Shown: positions 36,966 to 47,227 of the stretch, in pieces
Layout: every line of letters starts with the position of its first letter
Position numbering within the stretch: position 1 is the first letter of the stretch
Assembly (NCBI GenBank): GCA_030374805.1
Contig: JARGSG010000012.1
Coordinates: forward strand, 496,001-560,000
Source of the DNA: Gracilaria gracilis
Lineage: Eukaryota > Rhodophyta > Florideophyceae > Gracilariales > Gracilariaceae
DNA: 64,000 nt
Direction of reading: 5' to 3'
The notes under the pieces: generated by a model
Told to the model about the DNA's origin: nothing
Databases searched by the model: none
What the model saw: the letters and a program-made list of their open reading frames with translations, nothing else
Position numbers and translations under genes: made by a program

Positions 36966-38348
36966 CTAGGAGGCGACCTTACTTACCACTCTCAAAATGT
37001 TAGCCACGGACTTGTTTCCTTCAATAAGCGTTTCCGAGGTGTATGGGATGTTGTGCTTTGCACAGAAAGCCCTGAAAATTGTCCGCAGCTTTGGTAGGTG
37101 ATGACGAGGAATTGTGGGGAAGATGTGGTGCTCAATCTGATAACTAAGTCCACCTGTGAACCAATCAGAGAACCAATGGGGATCAACGTTCCTAGTTGTC
37201 CTGACTTGTAGTCTAATGAAGTCTGCTGCTCGTAACTCCTTGAGGGTCAGAACATCCATACCATTATGGCCGACTGCAAATACAATGCCGAGGAGAACTC
37301 CGCCAAACGCCTGGGAGGCAAGCATGAATAACAAAGCACTCGAGAGCGAACCGTAGATGGCAATCTTCTTGACCAAGAGCAAGAACAGTGCATGGTGAAT
37401 AGCAAGACCGACCACTTCTAGAACATACATGGGATAGCTAGTTACGTGAGGGTTAGGAGCTTGCATCTGATATGTGAGAGATTGTAAGACCCATGAAGTT
37501 CGCGCCATGCACAAGACTGGCCAGTACATGGTGGTTTGATTGCGCAGCATCCAACGCGGGAACTTGTCGAGGTCTTCTCCCTCGATGAGCTTTTCAGACC
37601 AAAAGAGTATTGGCATAGTAGCAATGTCAGGGTCTCCTCCGCTCGGGGCATGAGTGACATTGGGCACTGCGTGATGATGATTATGCTTATTTTTCCACCA
37701 AGAAACAGAGAATCCCTGGAAGATGTTACCAACTAACACGCCAAAACAGTTGTTAATCGCACGGTTGACAAACACTTGATGATGAAGAAAGTCATGAGCC
37801 AACCATCCGCACTGCTGCCAGAATAAGGCCATGACAAAGGCAGCCACAAGAACACCAATCCACGACGATGGGAATTTAAGCGCAATTAAGACGGAAAGAG
37901 AGCAAATGGAAACATTGCTCAAGATCTTAAACGCATAGAACAGCTTTGAAGAGTCAAACAAACGCAGAGACTGAACCTGCTGACGCATCTTAAGAATATC
38001 GCGCACGTAAGTCTCATCCACGCCATCAAGTCTATTTTCACTGGCAAGATCAACCTCACCAACACAGAGCGGAGGAAGCAAACGCCACGCGCTGGTCGAA
38101 GCATGAAATCCGGAATACACATCGGTGGCATCCGTTCCCGCAGCGGTGAAGATGATATCACCTCCCGGATGACGCTTTGCAAAATCTGTCACATCGTACA
38201 CTCGCCCCTTGATAGCGATCCAAGCGTCATCCACTGTATTATGGCGCGCAAGTTCTGACCAGGTGATACGGCGCGTGTTGTCGTCTGCGAAAGGCTCACC
38301 CGCAAACGCAGAGCCCTTCACGACCTGAGGCATTCCGGCGATACACAT
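36966..38348 (-). CDS. front-end fatty acid desaturase with fused cytochrome b5
   Basis: ER membrane enzyme introducing a double bond between the carboxyl end and an existing one, in long-chain polyunsaturated fatty acid synthesis; 460 residues. Cytochrome b5 domain at residues about 26-100 with heme ligands in HPGG (60-63) and GFH (His82). The desaturase domain has three histidine boxes: HDFLHH, HNHHH, and QIEHH (Gln replacing the first His, the front-end signature). Four to six hydrophobic segments lie between them. Whether it is delta-5, delta-6 or delta-8 cannot be told from sequence alone. The ATG at 38348 gives the complete b5 domain. Convergent with COG8, 235 bp apart. Confidence 0.93.
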   Translation of the reverse strand: MCIAGMPQVVKGSAFAGEPFADDNTRRITWSELARHNTVDDAWIAIKGRVYDVTDFAKRHPGGDIIFTAAGTDATDVYSGFHASTSAWRLLPPLCVGEVDLASENRLDGVDETYVRDILKMRQQVQSLRLFDSSKLFYAFKILSNVSICSLSVLIALKFPSSWIGVLVAAFVMALFWQQCGWLAHDFLHHQVFVNRAINNCFGVLVGNIFQGFSVSWWKNKHNHHHAVPNVTHAPSGGDPDIATMPILFWSEKLIEGEDLDKFPRWMLRNQTTMYWPVLCMARTSWVLQSLTYQMQAPNPHVTSYPMYVLEVVGLAIHHALFLLLVKKIAIYGSLSSALLFMLASQAFGGVLLGIVFAVGHNGMDVLTLKELRAADFIRLQVRTTRNVDPHWFSDWFTGGLSYQIEHHIFPTIPRHHLPKLRTIFRAFCAKHNIPYTSETLIEGNKSVANILRVVSKVAS

Positions 38349-39054
38349 TTTTCACAACAAGGCGAAAACACAACAATCCAGACGAATGAAAGCGACTCCC
38401 AAGTCACCGGGCTTGCTCCTCAGCTGGCCGGGCGAGAATGGCAGCGAGTCCTCTTACCAGGGAAGCTGGATGCCTGAAGCTAGCTGGTGCGTCGCACGTA
38501 TCTACTAGGCAGGAGAGCGCATCGATGCCACATACACGCTGTGATGTTAGGTGTGTTGGGCAGCACTGCTGCCGCAGCAGCACCAAAATTGGCGGATAGA
38601 AAGCAGGCAAGGGAATCTGACCGAGCAGTGTGCTCGCTGTGGCACGCGCCGCTCCTGCAACTTCCCGTCATCAGAGGTCGAGCGTCGTCCACCGCACAGT
38701 GGAGCGCCGCGTGTGCTTGTGCAACTTGGCGTCGCCTCATTGGTTGCCTGCAGCAGATCAGTGCCGTGTCATTTTCGCCAACGGAACACACGTGCAATTG
38801 CTGTACATCGTGGTCCGATACACCTATGCATTATATGCACGTGCAAAGTATACATATGTCATTGCAATCTCGGTTGTCTCGATCCCGTGTTCGGTCATTA
38901 GTCGATACACTTTGCCTGTGCTCTGTCGAGGAAGACTTAAACGGCCGCGAGAGCAAGACGGATATACAGTTCATTTCGTTCTCAAAGCATCGCACGCCCG
39001 CAACAGTTTACCGGAAAATGAGTGGCTCTTAGCAGTTTACGTTTACATTTACAA
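38349..39054. other. intergenic region upstream of the desaturase gene
   Basis: About 700 bp. Several overlapping plus-strand frames (for example 38487-39032) have no family resemblance and look like chance in a GC-rich promoter. An ATTGG (inverted CCAAT) lies near 38738. Confidence 0.45.
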
Positions 39055-39855
39055 TTAGGTAGATGTATCTGAGTCAGAACGGTCTTTAGCCGTTGTGCTA
39101 GTGCCCTCATTGCCAGCATTACTTCCGCTTTCCGAGCGCAATGACTCCGCATCGCCCGATTCCGATGTAGTGTCTTGCACGCTACCATCTTTCCCCACAA
39201 GCTCTTCTGCCTCGCTGCCCTCCTCTTCTTCACTCTCCTGATTTCTAGGGTCATCCGGGTCATTTAAGTCCCAAAACTCACTTTTGGGCGTGCCACAGAG
39301 TGGGCATTTAAACGAGTCTGGGAAAAACTTGAATTCTCGTCCGCGCGCAGGGTACATTTCATAGCCGCATCCTCCACACTTGAACACGTGAAGTTCAGCC
39401 TCTTCTTCTGACGATGTAATGGCAGTCTTTGGAACGGTCACTTTGTTAACTGCTGAAGGGCCACTTGACCATTCTCCGCTCTTCACTTTGAACATCTTAA
39501 TTGCCAACGCCACAAACCCGAAGCCCACGAAAAACAATGGAAGCACGCCGATGCCCTCCCAATGTGCCTTTGTCTTGAAACCAAGTATGCCTGTGGATTG
39601 AGCAGAGTCCGTCTCCACTGAGACATTTTTTTTCTCCTGTGTTGCTGACTTGCCAATGATGCCTATCACTCGCCGTGGCCTAGACGATCTTTGTGTGTTT
39701 GACGCGGATGGAAGCGCCATTCTAGCAGGTAACGACCTGGTGCGTGTCACATGGTGAGCGCGTTTCAGCGGCTTTCTTTGCAGGTATTGTGCCTCGGTAC
39801 TGGTTGACGAAACTTGGGCTCCGTAGAACGCCGACACGAAGGCGACTTTGCACAT
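39055..39855 (-). CDS. rubredoxin-like plastid membrane protein
   Basis: A 266-residue protein from the ATG at 39855 (the frame extends slightly upstream but only from a GTG). Residues 1-70 are basic and Ser/Thr-rich without acidic clusters, a probable plastid transit peptide. A transmembrane helix (LPLFFVGFGFVALAIKMF) precedes a rubredoxin-type iron site: FKCGGCGYEMYPARG and later FKCPLCGTPKSEF, two CxxC knuckles about 30 residues apart. The C-terminus is very acidic and disordered. This helix-plus-rubredoxin architecture resembles thylakoid rubredoxins (RBD1/ENH1 relatives) involved in photosystem biogenesis or redox homeostasis, although in RBD1 the helix follows the iron site, so orthology is uncertain. 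Confidence 0.72.
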   Translation of the reverse strand: MCKVAFVSAFYGAQVSSTSTEAQYLQRKPLKRAHHVTRTRSLPARMALPSASNTQRSSRPRRVIGIIGKSATQEKKNVSVETDSAQSTGILGFKTKAHWEGIGVLPLFFVGFGFVALAIKMFKVKSGEWSSGPSAVNKVTVPKTAITSSEEEAELHVFKCGGCGYEMYPARGREFKFFPDSFKCPLCGTPKSEFWDLNDPDDPRNQESEEEEGSEAEELVGKDGSVQDTTSESGDAESLRSESGSNAGNEGTSTTAKDRSDSDTST

Positions 39856-40612
39856 TCTTTCCGTTCGTTTTCGAGCTTCTTCCAACTTCACCGGAGTCTG
39901 CAGAGTTTGTTCGGGAGTCGTTTATGTAGAAGACGCGTTGACACTGCAGGCCTTTAATGCGGCGAAGAACAAACTGTTATCTGGTGCTGAAGGACAGGAT
40001 GCTCAAGGATGACTGCTTCCACAGGGGGCAGATTGCGAAGAGAGGTGCTGAGTCTGCAGAGTGGTGAAGCGTTGCGCAGATCTGTAAAGTCAGATGGCCC
40101 ACTCCTGAGATAAACGACAAAATGGGCACCGTGCGGACAACCGCTTCCGTAGCAATCCACCCTGCAAAAATAGACCCGCAAATTACACGCCACGCCCGTG
40201 CTCCAGGGTTCGCGCTGGTCGTTTCGAACGGTTCGTCCGAATGCGCCCACGGCTGCCCGGAACGGCAGCGCCCACGTGATCCGATAACGCATCGGATCAC
40301 GAACATATCGGCCACCTTCCGGCTCCATGGGCTTGCGCGGACGAGGAGCCGAACTCATTAATCGGCTCTGAGATACAAAGATATCAATTTCGCCCTCCCC
40401 GATCGTTGTTTTGACAGATCCAAGATCGTCGCCGTCGACACCTTTTTTTGTGGTTTTTCGTAGAGCCGCTGGCACAGCCAGTCTTAGAGGCATCTGCATC
40501 TTTCAAGGCATATATCGAGCAATTCATCAAGTGGCTGTCTACTTCTAGTCTTCAGAAGCAACCATTCGTCTTCCGTACATCACCTGTGCCTGCTTCGAAT
40601 CGCCTCGGGAGG
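39856..40612. other. divergent intergenic region, rubredoxin-like / eIF3m
   Basis: About 750 bp between divergent ATGs. It contains the uncertain minus-strand frame listed separately (39954-40499); the eIF3m frame is also open here but begins without an ATG before 40613. Confidence 0.4.
39954..40499 (-). CDS. possible small gene, unidentified
   Basis: A minus-strand frame of 181 codons starts with ATG at 40499. The first ~100 residues have protein-like composition (MSSAPRPRKPMEPEGGRYVR, DPMRYRITWALPFRAAVGAF), while the last ~80 look less so. An 84-bp segment ending TTTATCTCAG could be a frame-preserving intron. I recognise no family. It may equally be chance in the shared promoter of its two neighbours. 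Confidence 0.25.
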   Translation of the reverse strand: MQMPLRLAVPAALRKTTKKGVDGDDLGSVKTTIGEGEIDIFVSQSRLMSSAPRPRKPMEPEGGRYVRDPMRYRITWALPFRAAVGAFGRTVRNDQREPWSTGVACNLRVYFCRVDCYGSGCPHGAHFVVYLRSGPSDFTDLRNASPLCRLSTSLRNLPPVEAVILEHPVLQHQITVCSSPH

Positions 40613-41896
40613 ATGGTCGCTCCCATAAGCGACGCCGTCACAAACGGCGTTCACAACAACGGTCCAACCGCTCTTCCCGACGACGAAGACGTAGATGACC
40701 AGGATCTCAAGGTTCTTCGCACCGAACTCGCCGCAGCTGCCAACTATTTACAATCCTGTATCGATGAGGAAGGCCTTCACGATTCGATAGTTCAGGCAGA
40801 GGCCGCCGGGGATGCGCTGGGTGCCACAAACAAACTTGCCGATGCTTTTATCAAGGCGCTTGACACTCCTGAAGATCAGACCACATCCGGGTCTTTGGAA
40901 GGCTGTATGCAGGAGCTCCTGGTATGGGTCAAGAAGCGCTGCGCTATGAATGACGATCTGGTCGATAAGATTCGTACCGGTCTTTGCGAGGGTACTTCAA
41001 ACGGCGAACTGCGACTTCGATGTATGGCCCTGCTTTATAACTTTGTCGAGGAGGATAACCACAATAAGCGTTTTACATTGCTATTGGCCACAATTACGCT
41101 TGCATCTAAGGTCAACTTGATCCCGAAGATCTTGGACACCATCCTGCCAAAAATCGATATGTTCTTGCGTCAGTGGGAAACGCCTGTGCGGGAGAAGCGA
41201 GAAATGTACAAAGTTTGCTACGAAGCTCTAAAATCTGCGAACCTGGCTTCAGAGGCGTTTGCATTTAATGTCAAACAGCTCAGTTTGTACAACGGAGCGA
41301 CAGAAGAAGAGTTAGCGACCGCACAAGATTCCACCATTGATGTCATTGTTCAGGCTGTGCGCCTCCCCAAACTTTATCGCTTTGACACCTTGCTGGAACT
41401 GGATACCGTAAAACGCTTTGAAAACATGGATGGAGATTTCAAACTGTTGCATGAGTTGATTTGGATATTTGTACGAGATGATCTTGCAGTCTTTTCCGAC
41501 TTCAAATCAAGAAACGAGGCATTGTTAAAGAAGCATGAGATCGACGTAGAAGTGGCGGAAGACAAGATGAGACTGCTCACGTTTGCATCTTTAGGAATAG
41601 ATTCTCAGGACCTTACTTACGACATGATTGCCAATGCCTTGCAAATTTCACAAGATGCGGTTGAAGAATGGGTTATTCGTGCGATTAGTTCTGGTCTGGT
41701 GGATGGTAAGATTAATCAATTACAATCTTCTGTGGCGATTTATCGGTCAACGCAGCGAATGTTTACGAGAGAGGAATGGCAACCACTTTCCCAGCGTATC
41801 AATATCTGGAAGGAAAACATTGGAGAACTGCTGGGAGCTCTCCGTGAGACGAGAAAGGCGTCGACAATGGCAGCGGCGGAAGCTTTTTCGGGCTAA
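40613..41896 (+). CDS. translation initiation factor eIF3 subunit M
   Basis: PCI-domain subunit of eIF3, which recruits the 40S ribosome to mRNA. From the ATG at 40613 (GGATGGTCGCT) the protein has 427 residues; the upstream open part has no ATG. The N-terminal half is helical-repeat (LRCMALLYNFVEEDNHNKRF, a hallmark block, about residues 137-156). The PCI domain (about 255-395) contains VRLPKLYRFDTLLELDTVK, LLHELIWIFVRDDLAVF, DKMRLLTFASLG and VEEWVIRAISSGLVDGKINQ, the family's winged-helix end. A terminal helix (WKENIGELLGALRETR) follows. Size and order match eIF3m of animals and plants. Confidence 0.93.
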   Translation: MVAPISDAVTNGVHNNGPTALPDDEDVDDQDLKVLRTELAAAANYLQSCIDEEGLHDSIVQAEAAGDALGATNKLADAFIKALDTPEDQTTSGSLEGCMQELLVWVKKRCAMNDDLVDKIRTGLCEGTSNGELRLRCMALLYNFVEEDNHNKRFTLLLATITLASKVNLIPKILDTILPKIDMFLRQWETPVREKREMYKVCYEALKSANLASEAFAFNVKQLSLYNGATEEELATAQDSTIDVIVQAVRLPKLYRFDTLLELDTVKRFENMDGDFKLLHELIWIFVRDDLAVFSDFKSRNEALLKKHEIDVEVAEDKMRLLTFASLGIDSQDLTYDMIANALQISQDAVEEWVIRAISSGLVDGKINQLQSSVAIYRSTQRMFTREEWQPLSQRINIWKENIGELLGALRETRKASTMAAAEAFSG

Positions 41897-42091
41897 GGTA
41901 GCTTGTTTGTCCTGACCCCCACTTCCAGTAGCTCTTCGCACAATATGCTCCACGAGAGGGGAACTATGAAGGTGCGGAACCCTATCGTCTTGCGCCCAAA
42001 TCACAGAAGAGATACATCATCGCAAGTTATCAAGTAGATCCCTGTAAGAGGCATTAACGCTTGCTCATTTGCAACTGACTAACCATACTTG

Positions 42092-42938
42092 TCACATAAA
42101 GTCATCATTGTCACCATCATCATCTCCGTCAGCTTCCACTACCATTGCATATTGCTGCACAGTATCAGCATCACTTCTTCGAATTGTCGCGGGCCGTCTC
42201 ACAACTGTTTCACCACCAGAGCGCGTCACATTGCTGGCTGGTCTCCTGCTCGGTTCCGCTCTTCTCTTCCGTATCTGCTTTTTAATCGCTGGACGGTTTG
42301 TTGACTGGTCTTTGTCCGCACGAGAGCAAGACGCGAGCAGTCTATGACTGTGTCTGATTGTGACAGAGTTTTGTACATCCTGTTGGTCGGGCAAGTACGC
42401 AATTATTGAACTGCTCCCAGAGGACGAACCCTTGAACTCCGAGAAACCATCGCCATAAGTTGGGAATTCTGGCAGCTTGATTGAGTCCTTCATCATATGT
42501 CGTGTTTTGCAGCCCTAATGAAAGGGTTTTGTAAGCTTGCGATATGAGGAAATACGACTGATACCGTAGACAAGTGGGAGAACTTTGTCAAGACAGCCCT
42601 CATATCTACAAGGGAAGGTTATCACTGAAATGTACACCAGAAGGTAGATGTGATTGTTCAGTCTGTCAACCGTCGCTGAAACTTTGTTTCGGCCTTGCAC
42701 TGGTGCATTAGATACTGGTACTTACAGCAATGAGATTCTGACAGTGCTTCATGCGACACTGATCTGGTGGATCATGGGGTGCTCTTGACACGTTGCAAGA
42801 TTGCATATGGTTGATATCTCCATTTCCTCGTCGACCAAGCTTATCTCCCTGACATTTGTTGTTGTAGGCCAGCCTCGTGAGAGCTGCTTCGTACTTTGCA
42901 AGCAAATTGGTTAAGTCAGCTGAAGGAAGGTTTGACAT
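42092..42938 (-). CDS. unidentified gene with one predicted intron
   Basis: Two open stretches on the minus strand can be joined in frame: exon 1 42726-42938 (ATG at 42938, 71 codons) and exon 2 42092-42514 (140 codons plus stop), giving 211 residues. The intron (211 bp, 42515-42725) has donor GCT|GTAAGT and acceptor TTTCATTAG. Nearer acceptors run into stops or the wrong frame. The N-terminus is helical (LTNLLAKYEAALTRLAY). The second half has a Ser/Gly stretch, a basic region (KKQIRKRRAEPSRRP) that may be a nuclear signal, and an acidic end (ADGDDDGDNDDFM). I do not recognise the family. It is divergent from the RimO gene only 63 bp away and convergent with eIF3m. Confidence 0.5.
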
Positions 42939-43001
42939 TGAAAAAACTGTTAAGAGCACGTTGTTATCGTTTTATCAGAGAACCTGAGCCATTTGTCGTC
43001 G

Positions 43002-44492
43002 ATGTTGCCATTCACTATGGGGTTTGTGGGATCACCTCTGGTTCATCCCTCACGATCAACTTATGGGCAGAAATGCTCCTCACGAAAACACCATCCATCA
43101 GCAACCGCTGCCCATCCAAAAGCAGCGAATCCAGCTTCAATATCATCACCTACGACAGTTTCGCTTGTTTCCTTAGGATGTCCAAAAAACGTCACAGATG
43201 CAGAAGTCATACTTTCCGATCTTGCCAAGAATGGTATCAATATTCAATCTTCGGGCGCAGAAAACCCAGCAGACGTGGTCGTCGTGAATACATGTGGGTT
43301 CGTCGAAGATGCAAAGAGAGAGTCAATAGATGCCATTCTACATGCTGCAAAAGGTAAAGAACATGGTACGAAGGGTGTTATCATAACCGGATGTCTTGCC
43401 CAAAGATATGCAGACCTTCTCGCTGAGGAACTACCCGAGATAGATGCTGTCGTTGGATTTGAACACTATCATGAACTTCCTCAACGTGTGAAAGCTTTAG
43501 CTGCAAGTGAGGTAGATGCACCTCTCGAGAAAGTCAAGGTTGGTATCACCGATGTTCCCTTTCGACCAGAGCACGAACGCGTGCGATTGGGTCCAAAGCA
43601 CTCCGTATATGTCCGCCTAGCCGAGGGTTGTTCGCACGCCTGTACATTTTGTGCTATACCTGGTCAGTTCAGAGGAAAGTTTCGATCAAAAGCTTGGGAT
43701 ACCTTAACCAAAGAAATCGACACCCTTGTTGCCGCGGGGGCCAAAGAACTGGTATTCATCGCCGAAGATACAAATCAGTATGGTATGGATCTCCCTCCTG
43801 AAGAAAGCCGAAGGCTGAGCCACTTGTTGCACCATGTTGCGAAGAACAATACCGAGGCGAAATGGATTCGTCTTTTGTACTGTTATCCATCTTACTTCAC
43901 AGAAGGGCTTGTAAGAGCTATCGCAAATCTTGACGTTGTATGTAAGTACATCGATATTCCTCTGCAGCACATATCTGACAGTGTGCTTCGTCGAATGAAT
44001 CGACCTGGAAGAAGGCATACCGAGGAACTTCTGAATCGACTACGAGAAGGAATACCAGGCCTGGCTCTTCGGACAACCTTCATCGTGGGATTCCCGGGAG
44101 AGACGGAAGAAGATCATCACGAACTTGTAGAGTTCATCAAGAAGAACCGTTTTAATCAAGCTGGTTTCTTCGTGTACAGTGAAGAAGAAGGGACACCCGC
44201 TGCCGAGTTTGCAGACCAAGTACCTCAGGAGCTCCGAGAATACAGAAGGGATGAGCTTGTGTCTATACAACAACAAATACAAGAAGAAATCGCATCTGAG
44301 CGGGTCGGCCAAATTCTCGACGTGATTGTGGACAAGATTGAGGACGGACATTCCATTGGCCGTTGCCGATTTGACGCCCCTGAGATTGACGGTTGTGTGC
44401 ACATTCTGCAGAGAATAGAACCTGGGACCATATTGAAAGTTAGGATCTTAGGGACATCATCGTTCGATCTGTACGGAGAGCCGGTCGAATAG
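43002..44492 (+). CDS. RimO, ribosomal protein S12 methylthiotransferase (plastid-type)
   Basis: Radical-SAM enzyme that adds a methylthio group to an Asp of ribosomal protein S12. Start at ATG 43002 gives 496 residues; an earlier in-frame TTG was not used. Residues 1-50 are Ser/His/Lys-rich like a transit peptide. The N-terminal methylthiotransferase domain has three cluster cysteines in VSLGCPKNVTDAE, VNTCGFVEDAKRES and ITGCLAQRYA. The radical-SAM cluster is AEGCSHACTFCAIP (CxxxCxxC). Further family blocks: EDTNQYGMDLP, YIDIPLQHISDSVLRRMNRPG, TTFIVGFPGETEEDH. A TRAM domain closes the protein. A bacterial (cyanobacterial-type) RimO acting on plastid ribosomes is the likely origin; compartment is inferred. 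Confidence 0.93.
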   Translation: MLPFTMGFVGSPLVHPSRSTYGQKCSSRKHHPSATAAHPKAANPASISSPTTVSLVSLGCPKNVTDAEVILSDLAKNGINIQSSGAENPADVVVVNTCGFVEDAKRESIDAILHAAKGKEHGTKGVIITGCLAQRYADLLAEELPEIDAVVGFEHYHELPQRVKALAASEVDAPLEKVKVGITDVPFRPEHERVRLGPKHSVYVRLAEGCSHACTFCAIPGQFRGKFRSKAWDTLTKEIDTLVAAGAKELVFIAEDTNQYGMDLPPEESRRLSHLLHHVAKNNTEAKWIRLLYCYPSYFTEGLVRAIANLDVVCKYIDIPLQHISDSVLRRMNRPGRRHTEELLNRLREGIPGLALRTTFIVGFPGETEEDHHELVEFIKKNRFNQAGFFVYSEEEGTPAAEFADQVPQELREYRRDELVSIQQQIQEEIASERVGQILDVIVDKIEDGHSIGRCRFDAPEIDGCVHILQRIEPGTILKVRILGTSSFDLYGEPVE

Positions 44493-45019
44493 TTCCTTCC
44501 GTGTTCCTCTTTTCGACGATCGAAATCTTTGCACAAACCACAATTGAAATACATTTCCGTTTTCCGTTTGGTCAACATTGTCGCAAGTATCCATACGAGG
44601 TACTAGCAGCCTTTTGCTTCTGGAATGTGGGTTCTTTGATCAAAGTAGAAGTGACCCTTCACAGAATCCGAAGAATCTATTGTTCGAACTTGTCCTGTCC
44701 AAGAACGAGGCAGTACATTCCCGCCCTCCCATGAAGTAGGCGGCAAGGAAGTTTCTTTTTAGTGTACCATTTGCTTTTCTCAATCGATTTCACAAGGCAT
44801 AATGCTCCTATGAAGTGAGTATTACTTCTACTTATGTACGAGGGATGGTATTTTGCTCCGTCTGATTCCTATACGCTCTGAGCTGTCGCAGAGTAGTCTT
44901 TTAACTCACGTCGCTATAACGTTTTTCGCATATATATATGTATGTATGTACATGCCTTGTTGTTTTCGAACTGCCCGGCACTCCGACTAGTCAGTTTGAT
45001 CAGCGTCGTATGGGCATCT
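44493..45019. other. convergent intergenic region, RimO / NCA2
   Basis: About 530 bp between two stops. A short TA/TATG microsatellite lies at 44930-44952. Otherwise nothing recognisable. Confidence 0.5.
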
Positions 45020-46753
45020 TTATCCCGTTTGGAGAAATGAGTAACATCTAAGCATTCTATCCACATGTACTCTTCTTTGATTAATATGCTCGTCAGCCGA
45101 ACGTAGCAACTCAAGATCATCTGTAAAACGAAAAATGACCTTCTCAGGTGCTGTGATAATCCGAAGCTCTATAAGGTTCAGTACTTCAACGACTTTAACG
45201 TGAATAACCCCAATGTGTTTCATATGTCGCAAGATGCACTCTGTTTGGCGTGTATCTGCTCCTTCCTCCGCTTCTATCGCGAGAAAAGCAGAATGTATGT
45301 CTCCAAGAAGAAAGCGTGCCGTTTGACCACCAGATACAATCATTCCCGCGTTCCTACCCCGTATCTGGAACGCAACTGTGGAACATATTTGAACTATGGA
45401 AGCTATTGTGAGCAAAGATGGGGCTAGTGCAACTAGTGCGAGGTTAAGCTCCTGTGCGCGAAGAAGCTGCATGCTTTTCAGCATCAACTCTTCCACATCG
45501 CACTTCAGTTTCTGAACTTGAAGGAGCATCGCCTGTGGAAGACTTCCGATAACGGTGTTCCTAAAAGGATGCCGCGCTTGTTCGAGAATGAGCTTTGTCA
45601 CAGCCTTGAAGTCCCCAGCCTTCGCCATATCACTCGCCTCATTAATGTGTTTCAAGTGCTTTTCTGTGAATTCGGAAAGCATGTCTTGAAGAATCATACG
45701 TGAGTCTGAGACAGACTTCTCGTCTGATGCGGTAGTCGATGTGTGAAAAATCTGCTTATAGAAGCGCGAGATCGGAACAATAACATTGTTATCAACGAAA
45801 CCGCGAACCACATGTCCAAAGTGTACCACGGTTTCTTCTAGTTCGCCGCTTCCACCGAGAAACGCCGCGTTGCGTGTCAAATAGCTTGTTGATGCTCCTG
45901 TGACGATAGCCAGGCTTCCATATCGAAACGGACGTCTCCTAATATCATACGGCTTTGCCACGTCTCGTTCACACAATCGGCTGAAGCGTCGCAATGTAAT
46001 CCGTATATCAGACAGTTCACGCTGAATTATTTGAACAGTTAGTCGAACATCGTGCGCTCCAAATCGTTTAGTACTTGAGGAGCCATTATGATTCCAAAAC
46101 TGACCAAGTTGACCGGCAATATGCGATTGCTCTGAAATATCTATGCGAGTGGCAGAGATAGACGTTCTCACGACTTCTTGCAAATTCTGCGGTAGATCTG
46201 CCGCAGAGATGGCTTGTGATATTGCATGGTTGAAAGAACTGACTTGTCGACACGACGTCACAATGGCCCGAGCAAGATCGTCTTGGCGAGCTTCTCGCAG
46301 AGCAATTCGAATGGCATGGCCTGTTTGCATGTGCAAGCCGATGAACTGACAGACTGAATGAATAATGAGTTCGATAAGGTTTCGGATCTCATCGTTGTAC
46401 TCCGCGCTTGACAGAGCGGACGATGAGAAAGAATAGCGAAAAACTATGCCATGGAGCGATTTGCGAAGTGTTGCTGACTCGGTTCTATAGTAGAGAGCGT
46501 ATGATTCTAGACGTTGAACAATTGATACAATGTGCTCGAGAAGATATTGACTGCTTCGCAAGCGTAGGTGCGCCAACGCTTGGTTATCGGCCACGATATC
46601 ATCGGTTCGCTCTGACAAAATTTGCAGCAGATGTTGAGCAGACTGGGAATTGTTGATTTCGAACGCAACTGAAGGTTTATGTCGCTTGATGAACCCAGTA
46701 TTTGGGAGCAATAGCTTCTTCAGGACAACCGAAAGCTGAGGTAGAAGGTCCAT
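45020..46753 (-). CDS. NCA2-like mitochondrial protein
   Basis: NCA2 in yeast is needed for stable mitochondrial ATP6/8 mRNA and lies at the outer membrane; plant relatives are plastid or mitochondrial. The diagnostic C-terminal domain is present: ARHPFRNTVIGSLPQAMLLQVQKLKCDVEELML (split here as HPFRNTVIGSLPQAMLLQVQ), then RAQELNLALVALAPSLLTI with a hydrophobic segment, and LLGDIHSAFLAIEAE. The N-terminal half is helical and poorly conserved, as usual. At 577 residues it is near the family length (about 600). The ATG at 46753 is the first in frame. Final residues keep the helical DDLELLRS block near the C-terminus. Function is transferred from the family. Confidence 0.8.
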   Translation of the reverse strand: MDLLPQLSVVLKKLLLPNTGFIKRHKPSVAFEINNSQSAQHLLQILSERTDDIVADNQALAHLRLRSSQYLLEHIVSIVQRLESYALYYRTESATLRKSLHGIVFRYSFSSSALSSAEYNDEIRNLIELIIHSVCQFIGLHMQTGHAIRIALREARQDDLARAIVTSCRQVSSFNHAISQAISAADLPQNLQEVVRTSISATRIDISEQSHIAGQLGQFWNHNGSSSTKRFGAHDVRLTVQIIQRELSDIRITLRRFSRLCERDVAKPYDIRRRPFRYGSLAIVTGASTSYLTRNAAFLGGSGELEETVVHFGHVVRGFVDNNVIVPISRFYKQIFHTSTTASDEKSVSDSRMILQDMLSEFTEKHLKHINEASDMAKAGDFKAVTKLILEQARHPFRNTVIGSLPQAMLLQVQKLKCDVEELMLKSMQLLRAQELNLALVALAPSLLTIASIVQICSTVAFQIRGRNAGMIVSGGQTARFLLGDIHSAFLAIEAEEGADTRQTECILRHMKHIGVIHVKVVEVLNLIELRIITAPEKVIFRFTDDLELLRSADEHINQRRVHVDRMLRCYSFLQTG

Positions 46754-47227
46754 CTCTAATCCCGCCTTGACAAAAGGATAAAAGTCTCCGCAAGCACGTT
46801 ACGACTGCGACCTTGAAAGCGTGACCGTATGTTTTGAGGACCGATGAAAAAGGTCCAGACATAACAAAGAGTTGAAAACGCAGCTATTCAGATCGCTCAT
46901 GCTGGAGGTGACACGCAATTTTCCGCAGTGATGAGAGCGCAGCTGCGCCTAGCATCGCCTTCGATGAACAGGTCATCCCCAAAACCACGGAGATGCGGTG
47001 GATCGCGATTCGCGGTCATGGACATTGCGACTGTCCCACTTCGTGCTTACAGTGCAGTTAACCGGCGCGCGCATGCTCCTTTGGGGCTCCGTTTCGACGT
47101 TTCGCTTCAGGCACGTTTGCATCGATGTGAAGTTCTCCGACTTGACACACTTCCGCCATCTCTCACCCCGGGTAGATAGATCGTACCGTCTTGCTTCTCG
47201 TTCCGCTCAAATCCACTGTGGGAAACT
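46754..47227. other. divergent intergenic region, NCA2 / Abitram
   Basis: About 470 bp between divergent ATGs. No gene or repeat seen; overlapping frames on the plus strand look like chance. Confidence 0.5.

Noticed and set aside
38487..39058. Overlapping plus-strand frames of 142-181 codons upstream of the desaturase gene
   Set aside because: Three frames are open over the same DNA, none has domain-like composition, and the region must contain the desaturase promoter.
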